This document shows, piece by piece, positions 30,181 to 41,212 of a stretch of DNA of 64,000 nucleotides. The DNA comes from Roseateles sp. (GTDB lineage: Bacteria > Pseudomonadota > Gammaproteobacteria > Burkholderiales > Burkholderiaceae_C), in NCBI GenBank assembly GCA_015657635.1, contig JACDQM010000095.1, positions 1-64,000 on the forward strand, written 5' to 3'. Position numbers and translations under genes: made by a program. The stretch's first letter is position 1, and every line of letters starts with the position of its first letter. Under the pieces are notes generated by a model, which worked only from the letters and a program-made list of their open reading frames with translations, had not been told where the DNA came from and ran no database searches.

Positions 30181-31361
30181 GTGGCGAGCGATTTTCTCTT
30201 TACTTCCGAATCAGTTTCCGAAGGACACCCCGACAAGGTGGCCGACCAGATCTCGGATGCCATTCTCGACGCAATCCTGGCCCAGGACCCGGTGTCCCGT
30301 GTCGCGGCGGAAACGCTGACCAACACCGGCCTGGTCGTGCTGGCGGGTGAAATCACCACCCAGGCCAATGTCGACTACATCCAGGTGGCGCGCGACACCA
30401 TCAAGCGCATCGGCTACGACAACACCGAATACGGCATCGACTACAAGGGCTGCGCGGTGCTGGTGGCCTATGACAAGCAATCCAATGACATCGCGCAGGG
30501 CGTGGACCGCGCCAGCGATGACTACCTGAACACCGGCGCCGTGACCAGGGCCTGATGTTCGGCTACGCCTGCGACGAGACGCCCGAGCTGATGCCAGCGC
30601 CGATCTATTACGCCCACCGTCTGGTCGAGCGGCAGGCGCAGATGCGCAAGGACGGCCGCCTGCCCTTCCTGCGCCCGGACGCCAAGAGCCAGGTCACGCT
30701 GCGCTATGTGGACGGCAAGCCGCACTCGATCGACACGGTGGTGCTGTCCACCCAGCACGCCCCCGAGATGAGCCTGGGCGACAAGATGACGCCCGAGTTC
30801 TACGAGGCCGTGCGCGAGGAAATCATCAAGCCGGTGCTGCCCAAGGAATGGCTGACCGCCGACACCAAGTACCTGATCAACCCGACCGGCCGTTTCGTCA
30901 TCGGCGGCCCGCAGGGTGACTGCGGCCTGACCGGGCGCAAGATCATCGTCGACACCTATGGCGGCGCCTGCCCGCACGGCGGCGGCGCCTTCTCGGGCAA
31001 GGACCCGACCAAGGTGGACCGCTCGGCCGCTTACGCTGCCCGCTATGTGGCCAAGAACATCGTCGCCGCCGGCCTGGCCAAGCAGTGCCAGATCCAGGTT
31101 GCCTATGCGATCGGTGTGGCGCGCCCGATGAACGTGACGGTCTATACCGAAGGCACCGGCGTGATCTCGGACGACAAGATCGCCGCGCTGGTCAACGAGC
31201 ACTTCGACCTGCGCCCCAAGGGCATCATCCAGATGCTGGACCTGCTGCGCCCGATCTACTCCAAGACGGCCGCCTACGGCCACTTCGGCCGCGAAGAGCC
31301 CGAGTTCACCTGGGAAAGAACTGACAAAGCCCAAGCGCTGCGTGCAGCGGCGGGGCTGTAA
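30181..31361 (+). CDS. metK: S-adenosylmethionine synthetase, with an apparent frameshift
   Basis: MetK makes SAM from methionine and ATP. The N-terminus ([19 protein letters not shown]), the [14 protein letters not shown] segment, the P-loop-like [21 protein letters not shown] and [16 protein letters not shown] are all canonical. The GTG start at 30181 follows AGGAGCACCCA. The frame breaks at GGCGCCGTGACC (about 30537-30545): one additional G gives [17 protein letters not shown], as in all MetK proteins. The restored length is about 393 residues. Since metK is usually essential, an indel error is the most likely cause. The last codons also occur as a direct repeat downstream (31536). Confidence 0.92.
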
Positions 31362-31460
31362 GGCCACGCGTTTGCGCCAGCAAACCTAGGGCTTTGGGGC
31401 GCAGCTCATGTCGCGCAGCGACGTGGGCGCAGACCACAAGGCGGCCGCGCTGCGCGCAGC
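31329..31460 (+). repeat. Direct repeat unit 1, covering the metK 3' end
   Basis: The unit starts inside metK with the codons for [10 protein letters not shown] and the stop, then runs about 100 bases into the intergenic region. The second unit (31536-31650) matches it with two differences in the first 53 bases. Unit 1 carries an extra block of about 16 bases (AAACCTAGGGCTTTGG near 31382-31397). The repeat period is 207 bases. Confidence 0.8.
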
Positions 31461-31485
31461 GGATCGTCGGCCTTGCGGCGAACGC

Positions 31486-31507
31486 TAACTTGGCGTCCGC
31501 CAAGTTA
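31486..31507. repeat. Perfect 22-base inverted repeat
   Basis: TAACTTGGCG (31486-31495) and CGCCAAGTTA (31498-31507) are exact reverse complements separated by two bases. It lies between the two metK-tail repeat units. There is no following U-tract, so a terminator role is uncertain. It could instead be a protein-binding palindrome or an insertion remnant. Confidence 0.65.
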
Positions 31508-31535
31508 AGGCCCGCTGGGCCGGCCGAAGCACAAG

Positions 31536-31650
31536 GCCCAAGCGCTGCGTGCAGCGGCGGGGCTGCAAGGCTACGCGTTTGCGCCAGCGGCGCAGCTCAT
31601 GTCGCACAGCGACCTGGGCGCAGACCACAAGGCGGCTGCGCAATGCGCAG
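31536..31650 (+). repeat. Direct repeat unit 2, duplicated metK 3' tail
   Basis: In the metK register the unit reads [12 protein letters not shown], where the stop TAA of the original is CAA. It continues through the downstream sequence of unit 1 (ACGCGTTTGCGCCAGC and CAGACCACAAGGCGG are shared). It is a decayed tandem copy of the end of metK plus about 100 bases of flank. Confidence 0.8.
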
Positions 31651-31715
31651 CCGCTGGTGTTTGAGTCCACCCGACAGCCCCCTCCCGTACGGCCAGGCCA
31701 GAGAAAAAAGTTGAG

Positions 31716-32720
31716 ATGAACCCCAAAGCAGACTCTGCACTTACCGTTCTGATCGTTGACGACCAGAGCACCACGCGTGTCGCCGTCACTGCCGAGCTTG
31801 ACCGGGTGGGCCACCGAGTCATCGAGGCCGACAGCGCCGAGTGGGGGCTGGAGCTGTTCAAGCGCCACCGTCCGGACCTGGTGTTGATGGACATCGAAAT
31901 GCCCGGCCACGATGGTTACTGGGCCGCCCGCGCGATGCGCGCGGCCGAACCTGGAGGATGGACCCCGATCATCTTCCTGTCGCAGCGGGATCAGGCCGAG
32001 GACATCTGGCAAGGCATCGAAGCTGGCGGAGACGACTATCTGGTCCGCCCGGTCTCGCCCATGACGCTGGCCGCCAAGCTGCGGGCGATGCAGCGCCTGC
32101 TGCGCATGCGGCGGGAGCTGGTCCGGGTCTCCGAGGAGTTGATCGCGGCCAATGCGCAGCTGACCGAACTTTCGCGTCTGGACGGCCTGACCGGATTGAT
32201 GAACCGCCGGGCCTTGGACGAGCGGCTGCAGGTGGAGATTGCCGATGCACGCCGCCACGGCACGCCGCTGACGGTGGTGCTGTGTGATGTCGATCATTTC
32301 AAGCGCTACAACGACAGCCTGGGTCACCTGGCAGGAGACGACTGCCTGCGCAACATTGCCAAGCTGCTGCAGGGCAGCTGCCTGCGGCCGCGCGACTTCG
32401 CCGCCCGTTTCGGCGGCGAGGAGTTCGCGCTGGTGCTTCCCGAAACACCGCGCTCGGGCGCCATGACCTACACCCGGGCACTGTTGCGCGCGGTCGAGCG
32501 GGCCGCGATGGCGCACCCGGATTCCGATGTCGGGCCCTGCATCACGATCTCGGGTGGCATCACCACCTGCGTGCCTGACGAGGGCACCACGGCTCAGGAC
32601 CTGCTGCTGCGGGCCGATGACGCGCTCTACACCGCCAAGCTGCGCGGCCGCCAGCGCTTCTTCAGCTACGAAATGCAGATGGACACGCTGGAACAGCGCG
32701 AGCTGCAGCGCGGCGGCTGA
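31716..32720 (+). CDS. Response regulator with GGDEF output (diguanylate cyclase), copy 1
   Basis: 334 residues in PleD-like order. The receiver domain (about 10-125) has phospho-acceptor Asp in LVLMDIEMPGHDG and Lys replaced by Arg in DYLVRPVS. A linker helix and a GGDEF domain with GGEEF (about 233) follow. The inhibitory-site motif RPRD sits five residues upstream. It should synthesise c-di-GMP from GTP when phosphorylated. The C-terminal tail FFSYEMQMDTLEQR is nearly the same as in the paralogue at 34325. The change of the conserved receiver lysine may alter signalling. Confidence 0.9.
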   Translation: MNPKADSALTVLIVDDQSTTRVAVTAELDRVGHRVIEADSAEWGLELFKRHRPDLVLMDIEMPGHDGYWAARAMRAAEPGGWTPIIFLSQRDQAEDIWQGIEAGGDDYLVRPVSPMTLAAKLRAMQRLLRMRRELVRVSEELIAANAQLTELSRLDGLTGLMNRRALDERLQVEIADARRHGTPLTVVLCDVDHFKRYNDSLGHLAGDDCLRNIAKLLQGSCLRPRDFAARFGGEEFALVLPETPRSGAMTYTRALLRAVERAAMAHPDSDVGPCITISGGITTCVPDEGTTAQDLLLRADDALYTAKLRGRQRFFSYEMQMDTLEQRELQRGG

Positions 32721-32723
32721 CGT

Positions 32724-33101
32724 TCAACCCGGCGCCAGGCCGCACAGCTTCTTCAGCGGCCCCAGCACCACTTCGCCGCGGAAAGGCTTGACGATCCAGC
32801 CGGTCACGCCGATCGCACGGCCGCGCTCGCGCATCTCGACGTTGTCTTCGGTGGTGAGCATGACGATGCGCACCTCCTGGTTGCCCAGCTCGGAGCGGAT
32901 CTTCTCGGCCATCGTCAGCCCGTCCATATTGGGCATATTGATATCGCTGAGCACCAGCCGGATCCCGGCGTCCTGACGCAACTGCGCCAGACCATCACGA
33001 CCATCGGTGGCCACAGCCACCTCAAAACCGTTCTTGCTCAGAAAACTGGCAACGATCTCACGCATGGTGCTGGAGTCGTCAACCACAAGAACATTCGCCA
33101 T
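32724..33101 (-). CDS. Single-domain response regulator, CheY-like
   Basis: 125 residues, one receiver domain with the acidic pair (VVDDSS), phospho-acceptor Asp in VLSDINMPNMDG (about 53), Thr in MLTTED and Lys in IVKPFRGE. The sequence STMREIVASFLSKNGFEV resembles stand-alone CheY/PilH-type regulators that work with chemosensory arrays or with CheX/CheC phosphatases. It converges on the REC-GGDEF gene (3-base gap) and follows the CheX-like gene on the same strand. Confidence 0.9.
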   Translation of the reverse strand: MANVLVVDDSSTMREIVASFLSKNGFEVAVATDGRDGLAQLRQDAGIRLVLSDINMPNMDGLTMAEKIRSELGNQEVRIVMLTTEDNVEMRERGRAIGVTGWIVKPFRGEVVLGPLKKLCGLAPG

Positions 33102-33172
33102 CTGTACTTCTCCTCGGGCGGGCGAGATCTCAATCGATCAATCTATCGGTCAGTCAGTCAAGTATCGGCGAG

Positions 33173-34138
33173 TCAGAACAGCTCAAGCTCACCAGTGTCG
33201 CCCTTGTCAGGCGGCGCGGCCGCGAACTCGGCGAATTCCTCAGGAGACCAGTGCAGGTTGAAGATCAGGCGCTGCACGATCACCAGCGGTGGCATGCCCG
33301 GCCGCCTCGGATCGGCCAACTGATAGCGGATGCACAGCTGCGGGTCCTGGGAGCCGAAGGAGATGTACTTCTGCTCGTGGTTGATGACGATGGGCACCTG
33401 GGTCTGCTGGCTGGTGAAGGCGCGCGGCGGGATGAAGCGGTTCTTGAACGCGCCCCAGATCAGGTTGGTCGTCTCGCCCAGCAGGTTATTCAGCTCGCGG
33501 AAGTTCAGGTCGCCGCCCACGCCTTCAAAGCCGAAGCCCTGGATCATGCCCTGGCGCAGCGCGTGCTCCTCGGTCTGCAGCATCATGTAGCCGCGGCACC
33601 AGGTGCTTTCCAGCGCGATCAAGGTCGAGACCTGGCCGAAGATGATGCGGTCATGCACGACAAAGGGGGACTCCGCCGTCACCTTGGCATGCGGAAACAT
33701 CGAGCGGATGGCCGAGCAGGTCAGATCCACGACGCCGTCCACCAAGGTCGTCGGGTAGCGCAGGCTGAAGATGCTGCGCTCGACATTGGCGCGCAGCTGC
33801 TCGGTATCACCGGTGACCCAGGCGTGCCGAACGGCCGCCTGCTCCTCGTCGCCGAGGGCGCGCGTGCTGGTTCTGCGCAGGAAGATCGGCAACTCGGGCC
33901 GCAGCTTGTGGATCTGGCGCGCCAGCCCCAGGCTGTCCGGCCCGTCGCAAGGTAGATCCTCAGCGAGCAGCACGCCCCCCAGATCCTTGTGCTGGCCCAG
34001 CGTCGGCAGGGCATCCAGTGCCGTGCGCGGCATCGCCTTCAGGCCGACCTCGTCGCAGAAGTCCATCAGGCACTGGTACTGCACCGGGTCATGCTCAAGC
34101 AGCAGAACCTTGGCTTCTAGGTGGGTGGTTTCCGTCAT
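33173..34138 (-). CDS. Degenerate receiver domain fused to a CheX-like domain
   Basis: 321 residues. Residues 1-125 have the layout of a receiver (KVLLLEHDPVQYQCLMDFC, LLAEDLPCDG) but lack a clear acidic pocket and the usual Lys. Residues about 135-300 resemble the CheX/CheC phosphatase family, with a helix FRELNNLLGETTNLIWG containing an ExxN pair like the phosphatase signature. CheX proteins dephosphorylate CheY. The CheY gene directly downstream is the natural partner, so the pair may tune one of the two nearby REC-GGDEF proteins. The assignment rests on motif resemblance only. Confidence 0.65.
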   Translation of the reverse strand: MTETTHLEAKVLLLEHDPVQYQCLMDFCDEVGLKAMPRTALDALPTLGQHKDLGGVLLAEDLPCDGPDSLGLARQIHKLRPELPIFLRRTSTRALGDEEQAAVRHAWVTGDTEQLRANVERSIFSLRYPTTLVDGVVDLTCSAIRSMFPHAKVTAESPFVVHDRIIFGQVSTLIALESTWCRGYMMLQTEEHALRQGMIQGFGFEGVGGDLNFRELNNLLGETTNLIWGAFKNRFIPPRAFTSQQTQVPIVINHEQKYISFGSQDPQLCIRYQLADPRRPGMPPLVIVQRLIFNLHWSPEEFAEFAAAPPDKGDTGELELF

Positions 34139-34324
34139 ATGGTCTTCCCGAGCTGTGGCCCTGCTCCTCGCACCCCGCGCAAGCCGGGCCATTGATGCAT
34201 ATCGGCATGTTCTTGCAGTTCTGTAGGCCCCTGCAACGATGGTGCCCCCCCGCATAAACCCTCTGCAGCGGCAGCGTTGACCCCAGATAATCAAGCCACC
34301 GCCCCTCACCGCTGTGCCATACGC

Positions 34325-35356
34325 ATGGAACTGCCCGCAGCCCTCCCCCCCTTGCAGGTGCTGGTCGTCGACGATCAGGCCTCGGCGCGGCAGGTGCTGG
34401 TCGCTCAGCTTGCTGCCAGCGGCCATCAGGTGCTGGAGGCCGATGGGGCCGAGCAGGCGCTGCAGCAGTTCCGCAGTTTCAAGCCAGACCTGGTGCTGCT
34501 GGACGTGGAAATGCCCGAGCACGACGGCTATTGGGTGGCCAGCCAGATGCGCGCGCTGGAAGCCGGCGGCTGGACCCCCATCATCTTTCTGTCCAGCCGC
34601 GACCAGGACCAGGACCTGTGGCTGGGCATCGAATCCGGCGGCGACGACTATCTGGTCAAGCCGGTTTCGGCCACCGTGCTGCAGGCCAAGCTGCGGGCGA
34701 TGCAGCGCCTGCGCCGCATCCAGGGCCGGCTGATCGAGCTGTCGGAAGAGTTGCGCCTGGCCAATGAGCAGCTGAGCCGCCTCAGCCATGAAGACTCGCT
34801 CACCGGCCTGCCCAACCGCCGCGCCTTCGACACCCGGCTGCAACAGGAAATCGCCAGCGCGCGGCGCGAGCAGCAACCGCTGACGCTGGTGCTGTGCGAC
34901 ATCGACCACTTCAAGGCCTACAACGACAGCCTGGGCCATGTGGAGGGCGACGCCTGCCTGCAGCGTGTCGGGCGCCTGCTGCAGCAGACCTGCCGCCGCC
35001 CGCGCGACAGTGCGGCGCGCTACGGCGGTGAAGAATTCGCACTGATCCTGCCCGGCACGCCGCGCTCCGGCGCGATGATCTTCGCGCGCGCCGTGCTGCG
35101 CGCGCTGAGCCTCAGCGCCCCCGAGCACCCCGCCTCGCCGCTGGCGCCGCATGTCACGATTTCGGGCGGCATCACCACCTGCACGCCGGACGACAGCACG
35201 ACGGTCGAAGGCCTGGTGCGGCGTGCCGACGATGCGCTCTACACCGCCAAGTCGCGCGGGCGCAACCGCTTCTTCAGCTTCGAGATGCAGATGGACACGC
35301 TGGAGCAGCGTTCTGCCCGACAGGCTCACGACACCCATGGCCGCGGCGACAGCTGA
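34325..35356 (+). CDS. Response regulator with GGDEF output (diguanylate cyclase), copy 2
   Basis: 343 residues, the same architecture as the gene at 31716. The receiver (about 12-125) has Asp in LVLLDVEMPEHDG and an intact Lys in DYLVKPVS. The GGDEF domain has GGEEF (about 234) and an upstream RPRD inhibitory site. The ATG at 34325 matches the start of the paralogue; an upstream in-frame TTG at 34277 is less likely. The pair is plainly duplicated, with the same tail FFSFEMQMDTLEQR. It lies just before the hybrid kinase and may be its target. Confidence 0.9.
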   Translation: MELPAALPPLQVLVVDDQASARQVLVAQLAASGHQVLEADGAEQALQQFRSFKPDLVLLDVEMPEHDGYWVASQMRALEAGGWTPIIFLSSRDQDQDLWLGIESGGDDYLVKPVSATVLQAKLRAMQRLRRIQGRLIELSEELRLANEQLSRLSHEDSLTGLPNRRAFDTRLQQEIASARREQQPLTLVLCDIDHFKAYNDSLGHVEGDACLQRVGRLLQQTCRRPRDSAARYGGEEFALILPGTPRSGAMIFARAVLRALSLSAPEHPASPLAPHVTISGGITTCTPDDSTTVEGLVRRADDALYTAKSRGRNRFFSFEMQMDTLEQRSARQAHDTHGRGDS

Positions 35357-35479
35357 GCCGCCGCGCGCAAGAACGGGCCAGACCTTGCGCTTTCATCGCG
35401 ATCAAGACCCTGCGGGCGTGCCCATAATTGCCCTGTTATCCACCCAGCCGTCCCAGCTTGCCTGCGGCGCGAGACCGTC

Positions 35480-37737
<2,258 letters not shown>

Positions 37738-37741
<4 letters not shown>

Positions 37742-38610
37742 ATCCCACCCGACGCCAGCTTTGTGCAGCCAGCGCGGCCCTGCTCAGCCCCGCCGGGCTG
37801 CTGGCGCAGACAAGCGTCGCGCCGCTGAGCATCGGACTCGCGCCCTTCCTGACGACCGCGGCGCTGCTGAGCGCGTTCCGGCCGCTGCGCGAGCATCTGG
37901 CGCGGCAGACGCAGCAGCCAGTCGAGCTCTACACCGCGCGCGACTTTGTCGAGCAGCTCAAGCAGACGCGCGCCGGGGCCTACGACATCAGCTATCTGCC
38001 CTCGCATCTGGCCGGCCTGGCCATCAGCGACTGGGGTTTCCAGCCACTGGCTGGCACGCTGAGCCGCACCCCGGTGCTGCTGCTGGTGCGCGCCCAGGGC
38101 GGGCTGCGCTCGACGGCCGAGTTGCGCGGTCGCAAAGTCGGCTCGCTCGGACAGCTGTCCTTGAGCGCTGCCGTCGGCACGCTATGGCTGCGCCAGCACC
38201 AGCTGCAGCCAGGGCGTGATGTGCAGCTGCTGCCGCAGACCTCGATCAACAGCGCCATGATCAGCCTGGAGCGCGGCGACGTCGATGCGGTCTTTGCCAC
38301 CCGCAACCAGCTCGACATGCTGCCGAGCCAAGGTTTTGGCGCCCACAGCGCGATGGCCGAGGTGGGCGACATCGAGGCGCCGATCTTCGTGGCCCAGCCA
38401 CGTCTGGCGCCCGAGCGCGTGGCCCGGCTGCGCGAGGCCATGCTGGCCTTCGTGCCCGATCCATCGCGGGCAGGCACCGTCGGCAACACGCTGCTCTACC
38501 GCGTCGATGCCGCCGTGCTCAAGCGCCTGGCGCTGCTGCGCGAGATCGCGCTGGAGCAGTTGCGCGAGGCCGGCTTCGACAGCTCAAGCAGCAGCACCAG
38601 CACGCGCTGA
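37738..38610 (+). CDS. PhnD-like periplasmic binding protein coupled to the hybrid kinase
   Basis: 290 residues with a signal peptide containing an Arg pair (NPTRRQLCAASAALLSPAGLLAQ) and a binding-protein fold of the phosphate/phosphonate PhnD type (LSIGLAPFLTTAALLSAFRPLREHLARQT; YDISYLPSHLA). The ATG overlaps the kinase stop (ATGA). No transporter genes are near, so it is more likely a ligand-sensing partner of the kinase's periplasmic domain than a transport component. Its tail is Ser/Thr rich, and its 3' end overlaps the convergent HAD gene by 27 bases. The ligand is unknown. Confidence 0.75.
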
Positions 38611-39378
38611 CAGCAGCGCCCGCGCCAGCTCGGCAAAGCCCTGGCCACGTTCGCCGCGCGTGACATAGCTCGGCAACGCCTGCAGCTGCGGCACGAAGCG
38701 CGCAATGTTGGCCACGCCCACCGACAGCGGCATGCGCGCAAACATCTGCTGGTCATTGGTGGAGTCGCCCACATAGACCCACTCGGCCGCGTCGAAGGCC
38801 TGGCCCAGAGCGGCATGCACGGCCCAATGCGCCGCGGTCCACTTGTTGTGCTCACCGATCCAGCCATTGATGTGGATGGAGCTGACGGTGGCGCGCAGCC
38901 CATGCTCGCGCATCACCGCACAGACCTGCTCGATCTGTGGCGCATCCAGATGTGCATGCTCGCTGTGGTCAATGGCGATATCGGTCAGGCGGCCGGCGCT
39001 GTCGGTGGCCAGCGTGGCGCCCGGCACCCGGGCCAGCACATCGGCGGCACAGGCCTGCAGCCGGGCGAAGTTGGCGCTGCGCGTGGCCTCGTCCTGGCAG
39101 AAGTCGCGCTGCAGCCGGCCCTGCAGATTGCGCAGCATCACCGCCCCGTTCTCCGCCACGATGGCCGCCACCGGCCAGTCCATCGCGAAGGCCTCGCTCC
39201 AGCCGGACGGGCGACCGGTGATGGCGATCACCGGCACGCCGGCCGCCTGCAGATCGTGCAGGGACTGCAGGGTCTCGGGTGGCAGGCCGGCATGGCCGAT
39301 CAGGGTGTCGTCGATGTCGGTGAGCACGCCGAACAGGCGGGCCAGGGATTCGCGGGGGCAGAGTTCAAGCGCTTGCAT
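38584..39378 (-). CDS. HAD-IIB family phosphatase
   Basis: 264 residues. The three HAD motifs are visible: DIDDTL (nucleophile Asp about 21), ITGRPSGWSEA (motif II), and GDSTNDQQMF (motif IV) with a type IIB cap between. The closest known groups are sugar-phosphate and mannosyl-3-phosphoglycerate phosphatases; the real substrate is not evident. It is transcribed toward the PhnD-like gene and divergent from the SAH riboswitch/ahcY unit. Confidence 0.85.
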   Translation of the reverse strand: MQALELCPRESLARLFGVLTDIDDTLIGHAGLPPETLQSLHDLQAAGVPVIAITGRPSGWSEAFAMDWPVAAIVAENGAVMLRNLQGRLQRDFCQDEATRSANFARLQACAADVLARVPGATLATDSAGRLTDIAIDHSEHAHLDAPQIEQVCAVMREHGLRATVSSIHINGWIGEHNKWTAAHWAVHAALGQAFDAAEWVYVGDSTNDQQMFARMPLSVGVANIARFVPQLQALPSYVTRGERGQGFAELARALLSARAGAAA

Positions 39379-39453
39379 GGGCCGAGATTGTCCGCAATCC
39401 CGGCGCTGCTCAGGACATCACGCGGATCGGCGATCCGACTACAATGCGGCCAT

Positions 39454-39540
39454 TCCGAGGAGCGTTGCAACCTCTGCACTGAGGCCAGGCTCGGAACAAG
39501 CTCTGTGATACACAGGCCTCGTCGCAACTGCGCTCACCCG
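39454..39540 (+). promoter_or_regulatory. SAH riboswitch upstream of ahcY
   Basis: The sequence matches the known SAH-riboswitch consensus. CCGAGGAGCGTTGCAACC begins at 39455, the pairing arm CTCGG is at 39490-39494 (with CCGAG 39455-39459), and the downstream GCAACTGCGCTCACC is at 39524-39538. The pseudoknot pairs GAGCG (39460-39464) with CGCTC (39531-39535). SAH binding is known to raise expression of SAH-recycling genes. A second hairpin, GGGTGAG (39555-39561) with CTCACCC (39533-39539), overlaps the pseudoknot strand and may be the alternative OFF structure. Confidence 0.92.
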
Positions 39541-39632
39541 CTGAAGTCCTGCGTGGGTGAGAGTTTGAATCCCCCCCTTTCTCTCCTGCGCCAGACGGCA
39601 GCGGCTTCAAGAATGTGTTGAAGGAGCCTGCA

Positions 39633-41066
39633 ATGAACGCCGTTAAGAAGACCCTGGCCGCTGACCAGTACAAGATTGCCGACCTGTCCCTGGCCGCCTG
39701 GGGCCGCAAGGAACTGAGCATCGCCGAGAGCGAAATGCCCGCGCTGATGGCGATCCGCCGCGAATACGCCGCAAGCCAGCCTCTCAAGGGCGCGCGCATC
39801 ACCGGTTCGCTGCACATGACCATCCAGACCGGCGTGCTGGTCGAAACCCTGCAGGCGCTGGGCGCCGAAGTGCGCTGGGCCTCGTGCAATATCTTCTCCA
39901 CCCAGGACCATGCGGCTGCCGCGCTGGTGGCCGAAGGCACGCCGGTGTTCGCCTACAAGGGCGAGACGCTGGAAGACTACTGGGACTACACCCACCGCAT
40001 CTTCGAATTCGCCGCCAAGGGTGAGCCTGGCGAAGGCCCGAACATGATCCTGGACGACGGCGGCGATGCCACGCTGCTGATGCACCTGGGCCAGAAGGCC
40101 GAGAAGGACCTGAGCGTGCTGGCCAAGCCAGGCAGCGAGGAAGAGCGCATCCTGTTCGCCGCCATCAAGGCCAAGATCGCCCAGGACCCGAGCTGGTACA
40201 CCCGCAAGAGCGCCGAGATCATCGGCGTGACCGAGGAAACCACCACCGGCGTGCTGCGCCTGAACGAGATGGCGGCCAAGGGCGGTCTGCTGTTCCGCGC
40301 CATCAACGTCAATGACTCGGTGACCAAGAGCAAGTTCGACAACCTCTACGGCTGCCGCGAATCGCTGGTCGATGCGATCAAGCGCGCCACCGATGTGATG
40401 GTCGCCGGCAAGATCGCCGTCGTGGCCGGCTATGGCGACGTGGGCAAGGGCTCGGCCCAAGCGCTGCGCGCGCTGTCGGCCCAGGTGTGGGTGACCGAGA
40501 TCGACCCGATCTGCGCGTTGCAGGCCGCGATGGAAGGCTACCGTGTCGTGACGATGGAATACGCCGCCGACAAGGCCGACATCTTCGTCAGCGCCACCGG
40601 CAACAAGAACGTGATCCGCTACGAGCACATGGCCGCGATGAAGAACAACGCCATCGTCTGCAATATCGGCCACTTCGACAACGAGATCGACGTCGCTTCG
40701 CTGGACAAGTGCGAGTGGGACGAGATCAAGCCGCAGGTCGACCATGTGATCTTCCCGTCCGGCCGTCGCATCATCCTGCTGGCCAAGGGCCGTCTGGTGA
40801 ACCTGGGCTGCGGCACCGGCCACCCGAGCTATGTGATGTCGAGCTCCTTCGCGAACCAGACCATCGCGCAGATCGAGCTGTATGCCCACAAGGACGCGTA
40901 TGACATCGGCAAGGTCTATGTGCTGCCCAAGCATCTGGACGAGAAGGTGGCGCGCCTGCAGCTGGTGACGCTGAATGCGCAGCTCAGCGAGCTGAGTGAT
41001 GAGCAGGCGGCGTACATTGGCGTGCCCAAGACCGGCCCCTTCAAGTCCGCCACCTACCGCTACTAA
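39633..41066 (+). CDS. ahcY: S-adenosylhomocysteine hydrolase
   Basis: 477 residues. AhcY splits SAH to adenosine and homocysteine, removing the product inhibitor of methyltransferases. Canonical motifs: [53 protein letters not shown]-binding [17 protein letters not shown] and the C-terminal PFKSATYRY. The start ATG has a GAAGGAG site. It is controlled by an upstream SAH riboswitch and followed by tlyA and metF, which together return the homocysteine moiety toward methionine. Intact. Confidence 0.96.
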   Translation: MNAVKKTLAADQYKIADLSLAAWGRKELSIAESEMPALMAIRREYAASQPLKGARITGSLHMTIQTGVLVETLQALGAEVRWASCNIFSTQDHAAAALVAEGTPVFAYKGETLEDYWDYTHRIFEFAAKGEPGEGPNMILDDGGDATLLMHLGQKAEKDLSVLAKPGSEEERILFAAIKAKIAQDPSWYTRKSAEIIGVTEETTTGVLRLNEMAAKGGLLFRAINVNDSVTKSKFDNLYGCRESLVDAIKRATDVMVAGKIAVVAGYGDVGKGSAQALRALSAQVWVTEIDPICALQAAMEGYRVVTMEYAADKADIFVSATGNKNVIRYEHMAAMKNNAIVCNIGHFDNEIDVASLDKCEWDEIKPQVDHVIFPSGRRIILLAKGRLVNLGCGTGHPSYVMSSSFANQTIAQIELYAHKDAYDIGKVYVLPKHLDEKVARLQLVTLNAQLSELSDEQAAYIGVPKTGPFKSATYRY

Positions 41067-41104
41067 GCGCTGGGCTACTGCGCGGCGCGCTGGCGTTGTT
41101 GGGC

Positions 41105-41160
41105 GGTGCTCGGAATCCTCACGACCAGGAAGGTCGCTCCGGTTCCTGCGCTCCGTCCGC
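41105..41160. repeat. Palindromic extragenic element between ahcY and tlyA
   Basis: Around TGCTCGGAATCCTCACGACC-aggaa-GGTCGCTCCGGTTCC the DNA forms an imperfect inverted repeat with GACC/GGTC at the tip. From memory, closely similar GTGCTCGGAATCCTC...GGTTCCTGCGC sequences recur between genes in Burkholderiales genomes. It may act as a transcript 3' stabiliser or attenuator before tlyA. No whole-genome count could be made. Confidence 0.4.
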
Positions 41161-41212
41161 CTAGCCAGCGCACCGCTCGCTACGCCCCCGAGAATCCTGT
41201 CCCATCTCTTCG

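Larger units (their letters stand above)
31362..31715. other. Non-coding stretch between metK and the GGDEF gene
   Basis: About 354 bases without a gene. It holds most of two direct repeat units (31329-31460 and 31536-31650) and a perfect 22-base palindrome at 31486-31507. A frame running through the second unit to 31714 has the composition of a repeat artefact and no recognisable product. Confidence 0.6.

Noticed and set aside
39534-40934. 466-residue minus-strand frame over ahcY
   Set aside because: Antisense shadow of a fully conserved enzyme.
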